Assembly (NCBI GenBank): GCA_002633025.1 | Contig: NMRB01000163.1 | Location: 432,501-496,500 of the forward strand | Length of the DNA stretch: 64,000 nucleotides | Source: Notospermus geniculatus | Taxonomy: Eukaryota; Nemertea; Pilidiophora; Heteronemertea; Lineidae | Direction of reading: 5' to 3' | Shown: one piece after another, positions 24,201 to 35,662 of the stretch | Numbering within the stretch: position 1 is the first letter of the stretch | Layout of the letters: every line of letters begins with the position of its first letter | Program-made: the position numbers and the translations under genes | Notes under the pieces: generated by a model | Seen by the model: the letters and a program-made list of their open reading frames with translations, nothing else | Databases searched by the model: none | Told to the model about the DNA's origin: nothing

Positions 24201-27200
24201 TTGTTTGTTCTTAGGTGAATGACCTCGACTATCCCTTACATGTACATCCATCTACGAATATCCCTTTTCAAATGTCCCTCTCCGAATCGCTCTGCAAATA
24301 TCCTTTGAATCCCTCTTTGAATTCCTCTTTGAATATCCTCTTTGAACATCCCTCTTTGAATATCCCCTTTGAACATCCCTCTTTGAAGATCCTTCTGTGG
24401 ATGTCTAATGGAAACAACATAGAAATATTCCCTTTTTGAATATTCCTCTTTGAATTAATCCCTCTGTGCGATTATCTCTTTTTGGTGGAAAATACCACCT
24501 GTAATATATGACTGTGGAACATCCACCCAACAGACACCCGTCTTCACCATCCACAGGCTGCTGGAAACAGCCATACTTTTTTCTAACAGATACATCTACG
24601 TGTTATATTGTCATTTACATATCAATTTTTTGTTGCTGGATATCCAACACAGTCGACGGACAGAGGAGACTATGGATCCAAATGAGCAGTGAATATTGCT
24701 TGCTGGAATAATGGTCCAGGTACTAATGATGCTATACCATTAGGCTAGCCATTTATGTTCGTGATTCAATGTGATGTGGAGAATGTGGATATAACATGTT
24801 TGCTCATTCCTCCTAGTGAGAATAGTATACCCAGGCATGGACGAGTGTGTTGTTAAATGATGGATGAGAATATAAAACGGCGATAGGCACAATGCAATGC
24901 CGCATGTTGCTGAACTGGATGATACTGAAAGGAGAGCTGAGAAGCAATAACAAACCAATGTCCATTGCTTTCATGGTCAGTAATTCTCATTACTGAGGTA
25001 AAGTTCATCTGCTGCTCAACATAGTTTACCTGGTGAGCAGATGACGCAGAATTCCAAAGCTTTAGTGACGCCATGATGCTGTTTTCAAGTGAAATTGCGT
25101 TACACCGCCACAATGACGCTGCTGTACTGTTTAGTAGGATTCAGCCCCGCTCTATATGATGCCAAAATTTGGCCGGTTCTGATGGTTTAACTGATCAGAT
25201 GTTGACTTCAGAGTGTCTCTTAACGGTGCATGAAGAAATTGACAGTTGTTGCACTAGCTTTACAACCATTCTTGGCTCACTGTCTCTTCTGTCCATTTCA
25301 ATTTCTGTGGGCGTTTCTGGTGAAATGTTTCTGCTTATCGTGTTTGGCAGTCCTCTAGGAAAAGTGTGTTACATCCGTGGAAACCAGATTTAGCCATCAA
25401 GTGAGAATGACCATTGATGTTGCTGATGATGGTAATCACCATCCTCTTGAAGTTGCCTGTCAAAGGGTGGAGTAAATTGCACCAATCAGGGAAAATCATG
25501 ATACAGATAATGAAATACAAGTCTGGCGAAGTTGGAAGCTTGCAACAGATGAGTTGGCCTTTTGCATCACTTGAGACCACTGATTGAGTAGGTGAGGTGT
25601 AGATGCCTTGCCCTCCTGCCCACTCATTTCTGCCAAACTTATGTCCATGTCCAGTACATTCGGCAGTTATACTTCACTATACATTGCCAGGTTTTAGGTA
25701 TAGTAGCATGTTGGAACCACCCGTTTGCCAAATAACTAATTCTGAATCCACCTTAAGAGCATCCTCCCACAGCCATGACAGCAGGGGCTTTACCTTGCTC
25801 CTTGTCATTCATTCCCACAAATTGAGGTGAAACCCACCGCTGCGGGACAATGGCTATAGAGGCATCTCCGTCTATCAGAATGCTGACAGTGTTGGTTCTT
25901 ATCAAATATGAAATACATGTATAGTCAGTACCGGTACTCCAGGACGTCTGACAGGATGCTCAATGACTTTGATGATCCCTCCAGACCAGGAACTGACACA
26001 ACACAAAAGCATTCTTAGTGCCCCATGGCGTATTTCACTCCGTCAGAATTTCAAGCTGACTAATTGAAATTCTAGTGCTCTTTTGATACCCATGTCTGGA
26101 TTACGAAGCAAATTCAACTCCTTGTGGATTTCTGTTAGACTTTAAATCTGCTCTGCTCTCAACAGCATCCCATGAGAGGCTCAGGTTCTTGGATTGCTTC
26201 ACTGAATGATAAACTGTCCTTGTGTAATGGTCATCAGAAACATGTAACCTTTTCAGTGCCAGAAATTTTTTTGCATGGCTTTGCTGAGTCCTGCTAAAGC
26301 GGTATGAACACATCATTGGCCACTGATCTTCTCGCCAACACTCCTTGTAGTGCGCTTCGTTATGTCTCACTATGGTGGGAATTGGCACCAAAGTGGTTGA
26401 ATACGGTAACTTCCACCTGGTGGTATCTCCAAATCATTGTCATTCTGTCTGGGAACCAGTACCTTATGTCAAGCCAACAGCACCAGGCAATATTGCGAGC
26501 GATCTGATCGCCACTGATCTTCTCGCCAACCACTGCAGACTAGACGATGTCGGTTTTGGTATTGTTTGGTATTGGATGAAAATCGCTGACGAGAAGATTC
26601 CACACAGCCGATTTTGCTCGGCGTTGATCAGATTGCTTTTGGTATCGCCTGGTGTGCTGCCTGCTTAAAGCGTCATGTCATCACCTCTCTTATCAGTTGT
26701 AATGGCTTCAGTTGTAGGGCATTTCCTCCACAAAAAGATCTGTCCCCGTAATTTCTTGCCAATCATTCCTTATCTTCCTTCTGGCTAAACTGTCTCTCAC
26801 ACTAAGTTGATAACAGGTCACTACACCGACATCATACCAAAATGTGGGTGACCTGTTATCAACTTAAAGTGAAACAGAGCTGTTCTCTGTACCCGTCCAC
26901 AAGAGAATAATGCATCATGCTTAATACGTCTTTCTGTTCCTTGGTGCATTTCTTGCTCAACTGAATAGAAATTGGTCCATATCACCCCTGAACTTAAAGA
27001 ATTGGTCCATTATCACCCCTCCACCATCACTTCATTATTCCTTTATCGGCTTCATATCTAACTGGTAACCTCATTTTGTGCAGTTGAGGTTCTTCTTGCA
27101 GGCAACTTCTCATCACAGGCAACTTATCGGATATTCTCGGTCTGATATTGATTTTCTGTTGTCTCTGCCCTGGAAACAGGAGACATTTGTAGGTGACTTG

Positions 27201-30200
27201 AATCTTGGAGTCGAATGACCTAGTTGTAGACTATTCACTGGGAAATGTTGATAGACCTCTTCAAAGTCCATTAGAAGGGACAGCCAAGAGTGAATTTGTT
27301 GCCAGGTTCTTGTAGCAAGGCTTTTCAAAGTCCATCAGTTTGGACAGCAAGTGTGAATTTATCGCCAGGTTCTTGTATCAACGCTTTTCCTGGTAACTGA
27401 CTGTTTGACTGCTACCACAGTGATATGATTCTGTTCTTGAAGTGAACAGGTCTTTAGCATGAGTACTATGGCATTTTAGGAGTTCGTATAGGTATTATGG
27501 TATTTAGGAGTCCGTATTGATGTTGAGAGTCGTGGGATGTTGACAGTCCGAGATTGGCAAACAGGTTTGTCTTATATTTCAATTTAGATACAGTTGTAGA
27601 ACATATATTTCATATGGAATCCTTGGTGTGTCAGGGGCATGTCGATGTAATTAAGAATTGGAGACCAACCCTACAATAGCTGCTAGCGCTACTTGACCTA
27701 GAAGGATGTTTCTCACCAGCTGTGCCGATGCCATGGTGAACCAACGGTTTCCAATTTATGGACACCCGTTTCCAAGAGGCAAAGGAATTATAATACAAGA
27801 GGTTATAAAAAACTCTATTATGCATGGCAACGAGTAGTTTACCAATATCATGATTTAGCAAACTCATGGGAGATTTACTGCTGCTAGTTCGTGTCGGTCG
27901 TACAATGAACCAAATGTGTTTGCGCAACATTTCATTGTTGATGGGAACGTACTGAGTTGTGCCTGGATTTACCATCGGCATAAACTTCCTCTGTTTATTC
28001 TCGATTGTTCATTTGCTGCAATTGACAATATTGTTTTATTCATTGGCTTTGAATTGGGAAACAAGGCACCGACAAATTTTGTTTGAGTTACGTTTTTCGA
28101 GCTTCGGGAGAAAAGAAAGTTGCATCCGATCCTATGTCAGGGAGAGCAACTCTCTTTGACACTTAAGTTAGTCATTCCCACCTGCATTTCATAAAGGCAA
28201 TGTTTTCTCTTGAGCAGTATTTGATGCAACCTCTTGCTCTCAAAAACGGTGCTTCATAGTTGCCTTCATTACCTCGCGGATAGCTGCCTTCATTACCTCG
28301 CGGACAATCAAAATGACATCAGTTTTGTCCATTGCTTCCAAACAAAACGAGAAAATTCCAATGAAACTTGGTGAAAACACCGATGAAGCCCTTTGAGAAT
28401 TGGAGAAGTATTGGTTGGTTTCTCTCTCTGGTGATTTGTCACCATCAACGTTGTTGGAGAAAGAGTCGGATATGAATTTTGTTGGCATCTTATCACTTGT
28501 TGTTCACAGCATTCTGTATGATAAATCCAGATAATGGAATTTGTCTGTTAGCCCAGCTTGTGGATAGGACCAACTCGTTTTATCAAAATGAGGCGGTGCC
28601 CTTTCTGGTGACAGTGAATTTTCATCATCAGCCTTCCTGTTCACAAATCATTGGTTAATGTTATGAGGTTATTCAGCTCACCTTCATCAGCCTGTCATTA
28701 ATGCACGGTCATGATGAGGCCATAATAATCTATGGTAAATGTTGGTGAAGGACGTTTGGTTAATTTGAATTGATATTTTTTCAAGGCTATTGTGTCACCT
28801 AGTGTTCTATGTTTTTTGTGCTGGGTTTGACTTTGAGATTTCACTCCCAACTCAAAGTGGTTCTGTGCACTTGCACTTCAACCAAAGTTACTCCATAGCA
28901 GATCATTCTTGATGGTTTCCAATGCCAGTTCAGTGGCAGTTGGTATGGTGCACGCTGCCATTGAACCCAAGATACAGGGAGTCCTCACCAACACTATCTT
29001 CAGGTCCACAGTGTTGAGGCCTCCTGTTTTGATGTATAATTGGCAGTAAATGCCTATCCAGTTCAAATGTAACCCATGAAATGTAAGGGACTCATAGCCA
29101 ACACAGGAAGACAGAATTGGCAAGAACTCCCTGTAACTCACTCAAGTCTCATGTCAAATTTTTGTGTCCTCTCACTCTCATTCCAGATATCCCACTGATC
29201 TACGTTGTCATCATCCTAGTGAGCGTCAGCATCCTCGTCTTCGTCATTGCCGTCTACTGCACCTGGCGTTGCTGGAGAGCCAAGCGCAAGGACCACTCCT
29301 CGGTCACAACACCTGACAAAACTCCCCCTGGTGTTGAAGTGACAAACCTCAAGATCAGTCAAAGTGTACCGGACTTGATAGGAGATAATGAACCGGTGAA
29401 AACGAAAGCAGGGATTTTGAGTCCGTTCCGATTTTCCAAGGTTGTACCAAGACAGACAACTCTACCAACAGTACCGCAGCGACATTTGTCATTCCAACGT
29501 CAGCTTTCTCATAAATTGGATTTATCAAACGTTGAATTTTCTGTACAGCGAGTTAAATCAAAAGGACAACCGGAACTTGGATCTCTGAAACCTGAATTAT
29601 ACCGGCAATACTCGGAACAACGGCGCCAGTCGCATTTATGTACCACAATCTGTGGTAAATTGTACTTTTCGCTATTCTATGAACATCATATCGAAAGTCT
29701 TCTTGTGCATGTAGTGAAAGCTGAGGACCTACCAGCAAAGGACTTCTCGGGCACATCAGACCCATATGTGAAAGTTTATCTCTTGCCTGACAGAAAAACA
29801 AAATTCCAAACAAAAGTTCTACGGAAGACGTTATCACCAGAATTTGATGAAGTTTTCAACTTCAGTGTGCCGTACAACGATCTGCCAAATAGGATGTTAC
29901 AGTTCAGTTTGTACGATTTTGATCGGTTTTCACGCCATGATCTCATCGGTGTTGTACTTGTAAAGGACTTGCTCACTGACACGGATTTGTCACAGGAGAC
30001 AGATTACTGTCGGGAGATCCTCTGTACACACCAGGTAAGTTCTGATCAGTGACATGATGAGGGACAACTGGAATTTCTTTGAGATGAGTACGGAGGAATT
30101 TGGCTCTCTTTGATTCCACAGTGAAGTGGTGTGATGTCAGGCAGGTAGCACACGTATGGATGTCTCAGTGAGGTCATCTCTCCGAGCCATGTCTGTGGAT

Positions 30201-33200
30201 TTCCTGTGTGCTCTCTCATCTCGCCAAAGTGTTATGTCTGCAACACAGCTCTCGGACGATTTCCAATCTCCCAGAAACGACTCTGTCGTTGCTGCTAGCT
30301 TTTGGTGTGCTTTCCCTGAGATGGTCTTGTGCTGCTACCTTCACATCCTGCCAAACTGTAGCTTCGAGAAGATCAAGGTCTCTGCGAGGATCAGTGAGAG
30401 AACTGAACACATATCTTCCTTTATTAGTAGATACCAAAGATGATTAGCCACAACAGCTCTTGGTGTATATTTCTAACTACCAGGCAGGAGATCCCTCGAT
30501 TTGATATTTGAGAGGTTTGATTGATTGATATTTGAGAGGATTTGTCGTAACACAATTATCCTCTCATTGTAATGCTCTCCAGCTGTACATTGCTGTTCGG
30601 TTTGCCAACTTCCATTTGTCGATGGTCAACCTTCCATCGGTATTAGTAGTCATCACTACCATTCCTTTGACCAACCGTGAATTCTGGAGATTGACTTTTT
30701 GCTTATTATCATTTTGTGTGTCAATTTTGTGCTTTTCTGTATCTTGGATTCCTTTGACCAACCTCAAGCCAGATAATATTTGGCACATACTACCTTTATG
30801 TCTGGAACAATTTGGTGCCTTTGACTAGTTCATGTAGCAGCCCGCTGTACAGTTAGCTACACAAGGTTGCAGCATCAGCATCACCATCCACCTATTTCAT
30901 TGATCATCTTCAGCAAATTCGGCCTTTATGAAATGGCCGATGTATGATCCCGTTTAGGTGTCGTATGAACGGGCTGGCTAAAAGTGCCATTTGTGCCCAG
31001 CATGGTACTACGTAGTGTGGCTATTTGTGAGTTGTCTATTGCACCCCTGGTTGATACTCATGAAGACCTTGGAACATTGTTCCCTACATGACATGTATAT
31101 TGGTGTTCTTTTGGGATTAGGATGACCTTGAGTATGGCTGGTTAATGGCCCCCAAGGACATACCATATCTGCTACCTGCCATGGTAAATATTAATGGCCT
31201 CATGCAGAGTTGTCCTGGTGATCATCATTTTAGAAGTGATGAGTTCCAGGATTGTTGTTTGTGATGGTGCAGCCACACCTTGTCCCATCAAGTGTGAATT
31301 ATTGATATTGTTCAACTATAACATTTGAATTTAAGTGAATATGCTAGCTATGTCAGCAAATACCATAATAGTCCACACCGGTTTAGTATTCTGCCATGAC
31401 TTGCTGGTGAATAGAGTGATTGAAAGATATACGCCTATTTTCAACTTAACCACTTGAGTGACGTGCATCCCGATTGCCAGGACAATGGCATCATGACACA
31501 GAATGCCAAAGGTTTACGTTACGAGTGATGTTATGATACTGTTTATATTAATGACGTCGCACAATGATGTCATTGTCACAGGACGACAGCACTCTACGTC
31601 GTAACATCAAAATATGATGAGCACTGAAGTGTGGTTTGGAAATAATTGGTTAGAAGATAGGGCATCCAGATTAGGGGTTCCGATGAAGTGGACTGCATGG
31701 AAGGATGTTTTGAGACTTCCTTTTCAGTTACGAGAAGGACAGATGTCAACAAAAGGCTCACACCTTGTCAGCATCATTCCTATGTGAAACTGACAGATGT
31801 ACACCCCTCCTTCATCACGTCTGAATCAAACAAACCTTACTTTCTTTCTGCAGGAAAAAGTCGACTTGGGTGAAATGATGTTATCGTTGTGCTATCTGCC
31901 GACTGCTGGGCGTTTGACCGTGACCATCATAAAAGCGAGGAATCTGAAGGCAATGGATATCACAGGATCATCAGGTTAAACATTTGAAAGAAATAGTTGT
32001 CTGTTTCTTTGATCAAATCATTGTTATATAGGAAACACAAGCAGAACGTGTCTTTATTTTGGCTCGGCCTGTTGGTGCAAAAATTGGCTTTAGAATGCGC
32101 TGTTTCTGAGTTCTTTCTATGCATGTCATTTTATACTGCAAGTTGGACATCAAAAATTGATGTCATGCATGTAACTTATTGTCAGCTGATTCCATTTGTC
32201 ACTTTTCCAGACCCGTACGTGAAAGTATCCCTGATGTGCCAAGGCAAGCGAATAAAGAAACGGAAAACATCGGTGAAGAAAAATACTCTGAATCCTGTCT
32301 ACAATGAGGCATTAGTTTTTGATGTACCACAGGAGAATGTTGAGGATGTAGCTCTTATGATCAAAATGATTGACTACGACAGGTATGTAAATCTGAGAAA
32401 TATCTGAAGTGTGGCTTCTTTTGCGATGCGAATAATAGTAACCATTTCCTCTCGGAAATTGCCAAGCATCCTAGGTGTCCTTCAGTTTGATGAAACTGAA
32501 AGCTAAAGCAGTCCGCCTGCACATGCAAATGATGTGCAACAAAGGCAATGAGACCGATTGAAAGTCTTCGGCCTCCTCCCCACACTTGGGGAGGACAGGC
32601 CGAAGACTTTCAATCAGTCTCATTATTGCATTTAGCAGTGAATGTGACCCGTCATCGCAAAACCAGTACTTACATGACTTAGTGGTTCTGAAGTTGGCAG
32701 GTTGAGACTGGTCAGCGTTTTGTCAATTTCAGTAGGCCTACGCTTATTGTCTGTCATTTGTAAAATCTGAGTGATTACATTCTTCCTTTACCTCCTAGAG
32801 TTATTTTGGTTGATCCTGGTTAATATCTTGTGGAATTAATACGGGTTTTGCTGTGGTGAGTTTCAAATCTTTTGTAAGTTTCCTCAATGCTACCTCTTCA
32901 TACAATGGGAACATCCGGAGAAGTTTCTGGAAGACTTTTCTGGCAGTGTGGGAGTTGATCCAGGGATTATCTGATCATTCTTATGTCCAGTTAGTTCTCT
33001 TGGGCTTTGTCGACTGCTTTTGATCAGCAAGGAAGAAATGTTTGGTCGTTGTCTGATGGTCTATGTCCCTCATCATGCTAATTGAGTACGCCTTAGGAAA
33101 CATTCCTGTGACCACACTCATCAGATCAAACCATTAGAGCATGGTTGATTATCTGCGTCATTGGTATTGAGGATGGTAATAGGTTCCACAGCCAGAGACA

Positions 33201-35127
33201 TACCAACTCCATTTTCCACGCATTATGGAGGCAAACTCCAGCATAATTGGTGAAATTCAGGAGGTATTGTCAGGGGGTTATCTACCCTGTATAGTTCTTT
33301 CATTCCGTATCCTTCAGACAAGACATGGTTGAGTCTCCTTGGAGACAAATCAGATACGAGTTGAATATGATAGTCTCGTGAATATTTGATATCTCAATCT
33401 AATAGTGTTCAACACTAAAAGAAGTCAGGTTTTCTTTCTCGATTCCTTGCACATTGGTGTAGATACTAAAGCACTCAACCTGGGGTACTTTATTTGTTTT
33501 CTCTGTCATCGCTATGGCGACGGGCGAGTTGAGAATTGTCAATATTTACTCGACGTTGTCCCTCCCAGGTGGAGAGATTGGAAAAGAGAGGAATGGTAAA
33601 TGGAGGAGTTGCTTGTGTCTGGATCAACACGAGTTGATTGGATGTCTTGGAATGATATCTGCCCTGGTACAAGTGTTACAAATGTAACAGCTCCTATCCA
33701 GTTTAAGCCTACACCAGATGATGTCTTTCGAGTGTTCCTTTGAAGTTGTCTTGGAGGAACTTCGACTTCACTTGGAGCTCGGGGCCCGGTTGCACGAAGC
33801 TCACGACAGCGCTATCTTGGTGTTAGTGCTATCTTCATGTTAGATGACGTAAAAATCCATTGTTCTTTTACGTCATTTAACATCAAGTTAGCGCTAACAC
33901 CAAGATAGCGCTGTCGTGANNNNNNNNNNNNNNNNNNNNNNNNNNNNNNNNNNNNNNNNNNNNNNNNNNNNNNNNNNNNNNNNNNNNNNNNNNNNNNNNN
34001 NNNNNNNNNNNNNNNNNNNNCTCGGTGAAATAATGACAAACTGTGGCAGGTTCGTCACTTTTGTTGAACTTTGACCTCTGTGACCTTGAAAAGTAGGTCA
34101 AATCAAAAACCCGTTATATATGTTATGTATCCTTATTAGCTACACCTATGATAAAAATTTGGAGATGATCTAGTCATTAGTTCAGGAGTTATTGCACTTT
34201 TTGTGTTTTTGGTTTCCGCCACCTGGTGGCCAAACTGAGAGTCGAATCGGACCGAAACTTGGTGTCGTGGGTCATCTGACCTAGGGGTATATATACCAAG
34301 TTTCAGATCAATAGCTCCAGCGGTTACGAAACGTGCCCTGCTAACGGACAACGACGGACGACGGACGCTGCACCATCGTAATAGCTCACCCCAGTGAGCT
34401 AATAACACAGTGTATTAAAGCGAATCGATATCGAAAAAATTTGATTTAGAAATAGAATTGGAAAGGGGACGAATTTTCGGGAAAAAATGTAAACAAAAAT
34501 GTCGCCACTCTGATTGGCTGAATTTTGTGTTAACAAACACCAGCCAAATGTAAATAAAATCCGCTATCAATTCGCTTTAAGACCCCCATTCTCGCAGTGG
34601 CCAGTTCCTGGTGTCATCCGAGGTCGGTAAGGTGTGATTTTTGGCAAGTTTTGGATAAATTTTGTGCTATCACATTTAGCACATATCACACCTACAGACT
34701 GGTCATTGTCAACAGAAATTTTAGTTCTTGGTCAACAGAAAATTAATTCTTCGCCATTAGAAAAATAATTCTTGGACAACAGAAAATTAGTTCTCGGTCA
34801 TTAGAAAATTTATTTTTCTCTCTTACAGTGAAAAATTGCTTTATACATGTAGAAGTTCCATCCTATCAGGAGTCAGAATTTCACATTACAAGCTTCATTC
34901 TGTCCTCTATTTTCAGGGTAGGAAGCAATGAACTGATGGGCTGTGTTGCTGTTGGTCCCACATTCTTTGGTATCGGTCGAGACCACTGGTTTGAGATGTT
35001 GGAGAGTCCGAGAAAGCCAATAGCCGAGTGGTACCCACTGTTGGAGTCGTTCCCTGGCCTACATGGACGTGGGTCTGTTTGTACGCCTCCAAACACTGCA
35101 GGAAGGGGAAAGGGATGCTTGCCATGA
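18138..35127 (+). CDS. Synaptotagmin, five coding exons, complete, 495 aa
   Basis: This is a membrane-anchored calcium sensor for vesicle fusion. Exons are 18138-18273, 29187-30034, 31854-31974, 32211-32382 and 34917-35127. All junctions are GT-AG, the phases agree, and the sum is 1488 bases including TGA. Order: short N-terminus (1-46), one transmembrane helix (about 47-69) followed by cysteines and a WRAKRK stop-transfer, a linker of about 130 residues, C2A (about 202-325) and C2B (about 332-450). C2A keeps all five calcium-site aspartates (231, 237, 289, 291, 297). C2B keeps 363, 369, 423 and 425, with glutamate 431 in the fifth place, and has a polybasic [12 protein letters not shown]. 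The C2B glutamate and [16 protein letters not shown] resemble the synaptotagmin 3/6/9/10 group as I know it. After WYPL there is an extra tail of about 24 residues. Confidence 0.95.
18338..18570 (-). mobile_element. SINE, diverged copy 2
   Basis: It aligns with the body of the SINE at 55752-55992: shared are TCAGGGC, GGATGGGG, the TACAAGGCACCATGGCT-like segment and CCCATGCAA. The tRNA-like head on the right is decayed. Confidence 0.6.
21565..21800. repeat. Imperfect ~120-bp direct repeats
   Basis: About three units share CTGAGGAACGAGCT, TTGACTCATTG and ATGACAGCC at similar spacing. They are diverged and have no coding sense. Confidence 0.5.
23331..23567. mobile_element. TIR element TGATGGTGTGACCAGTTTTC, TA-flanked
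   Basis: The left end TGATGGTGTGACCAGTTTTC and an inverted right end ...GGTCACTCCATCA lie exactly between TA dinucleotides (23329-23330, 23568-23569). GTGGTAC/GTACCAC is inverted inside, with a 16-base internal duplication of the right arm. It is CpG-rich centrally. Confidence 0.8.
23969..24510. mobile_element. Long palindrome made of a CAAAGAGGGATATT minisatellite
   Basis: The outer ends GGGTGGTATTTTCCGCC and GGTGGAAAATACCACC are inverted. Inside, about 14 units of 12-17 bp (TCAAAGAGGGAT) on the left face a matching series of CCCTCTTTGAAT on the right, around a ~45-base unique centre. Repetitive plus-strand frames ([12 protein letters not shown] repeats) are by-products of the repeat. Confidence 0.88.
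26473..26663. mobile_element. TIR element, CAGCACA family, copy 2
   Basis: GCCAACAGCACCAGGCAATA faces GGTATCGCCTGGTGTGCTGC. Internal GATCTGATCGCC and GATCAGATTGC pairs are also inverted. It is related to 14965-15158. Confidence 0.7.
26790..26876. repeat. Hairpin with ~30-bp arms
   Basis: CTAAGTTGATAACAGGTCAC is inverted as GTGACCTGTTATCAACTTA around a 26-base spacer; outer bases also pair (CTGTCTC/GAAACAG). It is a small foldback within synaptotagmin intron 1. Confidence 0.8.
28260..28303. repeat. Direct 22-bp repeat, two copies
   Basis: TGCCTTCATTACCTCGCGGA occurs twice in tandem, separated by three bases. Confidence 0.75.
29187..30034 (+). CDS. Synaptotagmin exon 2: TM helix, linker and whole C2A
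   Basis: It follows TCATTCCAG and encodes residues 46-328. [20 protein letters not shown] is the membrane helix. The C2A loops read [14 protein letters not shown] and [10 protein letters not shown], with all calcium aspartates kept. It ends in phase 0 at GTAAGT. Confidence 0.97.
30035..31853 (+). other. Synaptotagmin intron 2
   Basis: 1.8 kb of unique sequence between phase-0 splice sites. Short open frames on both strands have no recognisable content. Confidence 0.85.
31854..31974 (+). CDS. Synaptotagmin exon 3: start of C2B
   Basis: It encodes [20 protein letters not shown] to [11 protein letters not shown] (residues 329-368), the first C2B strands and the first calcium aspartate (363). 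It ends with one base of the split aspartate codon; the donor GTTAAA is weak. Confidence 0.95.
32211..32382 (+). CDS. Synaptotagmin exon 4: C2B polybasic strand and third loop
   Basis: It encodes [19 protein letters not shown] through MIDYD (residues 369-425), including the lysine-rich lipid-binding strand and two calcium aspartates. The donor is GTATGT. Confidence 0.96.
32546..32624. repeat. Strong hairpin with ~35-bp arms and a 6-base loop
   Basis: The left arm (GATTGAAAGTCTTCGGCC then CCTCCCC) pairs with the right arm (GGGGAGG then GGCCGAAGACTTTCAATC), with a one-base mismatch, a short bulge and GAGAC/GTCTC at the base. If transcribed in the intron it would form a long stem. Confidence 0.85.
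33790..33919. mobile_element. Palindromic MITE cut by the assembly gap
   Basis: It starts GGTTGCACGAAGCTCACGAC; the 50-bp stem CACGACAGCGCTATCTTGG ... is inverted before the gap with CCAAGATAGCGCTGTCGTG. The matching outer right end (expected GTGCAACC-like) lies in the run of n, so the gap was probably caused by this palindrome. Confidence 0.75.
33920..34020. other. Assembly gap (n run)
   Basis: 101 undetermined bases inside synaptotagmin intron 4. Confidence 1.
34034..34402 (+). mobile_element. R1 repeat, one unit with 3' end
   Basis: It contains the R1 landmarks in order: TGACCTCTGTGACCTTGAAA, GCCACCTGGTGGCC, ACCAAGTTTCAGATCAATAG, GTTACGAAACGTGCCCTGCT, a GGACGACGG run, then AGCTCACCCCAGTGAGCTAA. 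The left end is in or near the gap. Confidence 0.8.
34419..34576. mobile_element. TTAA-flanked TIR element AGCGAAT
   Basis: AGCGAATCGATATCG faces CGCTATCAATTCGCT, with TTAA directly outside both ends (34415-34418, 34577-34580). TTAA targets are used by piggyBac and Kolobok elements; the terminal bases do not decide between them. Confidence 0.7.
34917..35127 (+). CDS. Synaptotagmin terminal exon 5
   Basis: It encodes the end of C2B ([30 protein letters not shown]) and a tail ending GRGKGCLP, with TGA at 35125-35127. The usual WHxL ending is WYPL here. The tail has no match I know and could be read-through of a missing donor or a true isoform end. Confidence 0.93.
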
Positions 35128-35660
35128 GGTTCCAGTTTCACAGCTGATGGATCTTTACCGCTTTGAGATTTATCATCAAGGATGCTAAGGAAGGAACTTT
35201 CACTAATTGGAGATTACCGACTCCAAAGGGGCATCCTTTGCTGGAATGATGAGGACATTCTCTGTGGTCTTGAAGGAGGACATTTCTCAGTTCTCTGTGC
35301 TCCTGAAGGAGGACATTTCTCTGTGCTCCTGGAAAGAGAACATCTCTCTGTTACTCTGAGAGGAACTTTATTCAGAGTAGGGACAGATGACAGCACTAGT
35401 GTTATTCTTTGGCTAGGACTGACTCCTTTCAAAAAAGATAGAAATTGTAACCAGATCTGGGAAAACCAGGCACATGTCTCCCAAGAGAAAATGGTTAAGG
35501 ATTACAGCAATATTTCACAAAAAGGCTGAAATCAACGAAGCTGTAGCAGAAACAATGATAGAACCACTTGTTATTGGCTGGAGACCTATAGTACGCCTGG
35601 TTTTCAATCACTGGGTAAGAATCCCTCATCCCCACAGCCCTCACTGTTAAGCAAGCCTCA
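35128..35660 (+). other. Sequence downstream of synaptotagmin
   Basis: Probable 3' UTR. A local direct repeat (GAAGGAGGACATTTCTC with variants) occurs at 35271-35345. No nearby AATAAA; the first good ones are at 37151 and beyond. Confidence 0.4.
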
Positions 35661-35662
35661 CT

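Larger units (their letters stand above)
18274..29186 (+). other. Synaptotagmin intron 1 (10.9 kb)
   Basis: It holds a SINE copy, a TA-flanked MITE, the 540-bp palindromic minisatellite, a CAGCACA-family element and a hairpin, listed separately. The remainder is unique. A stretch at 22049-22180 has an acceptor-like start and an open frame ([17 protein letters not shown]) but a poor donor. Confidence 0.75.
32383..34916 (+). other. Synaptotagmin intron 4
   Basis: 2.5 kb containing the 32546-32624 hairpin, a palindromic MITE interrupted by an assembly gap, an R1 copy and a TTAA-flanked element. The rest is unique. The gap makes its exact length uncertain. Confidence 0.8.

Noticed and set aside
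23921-24222. Overlapping repetitive protein frames ([12 protein letters not shown] units)
   Set aside because: They arise from a minisatellite with a near-palindromic partner; three frames are open at once and there is no start context or splice site.
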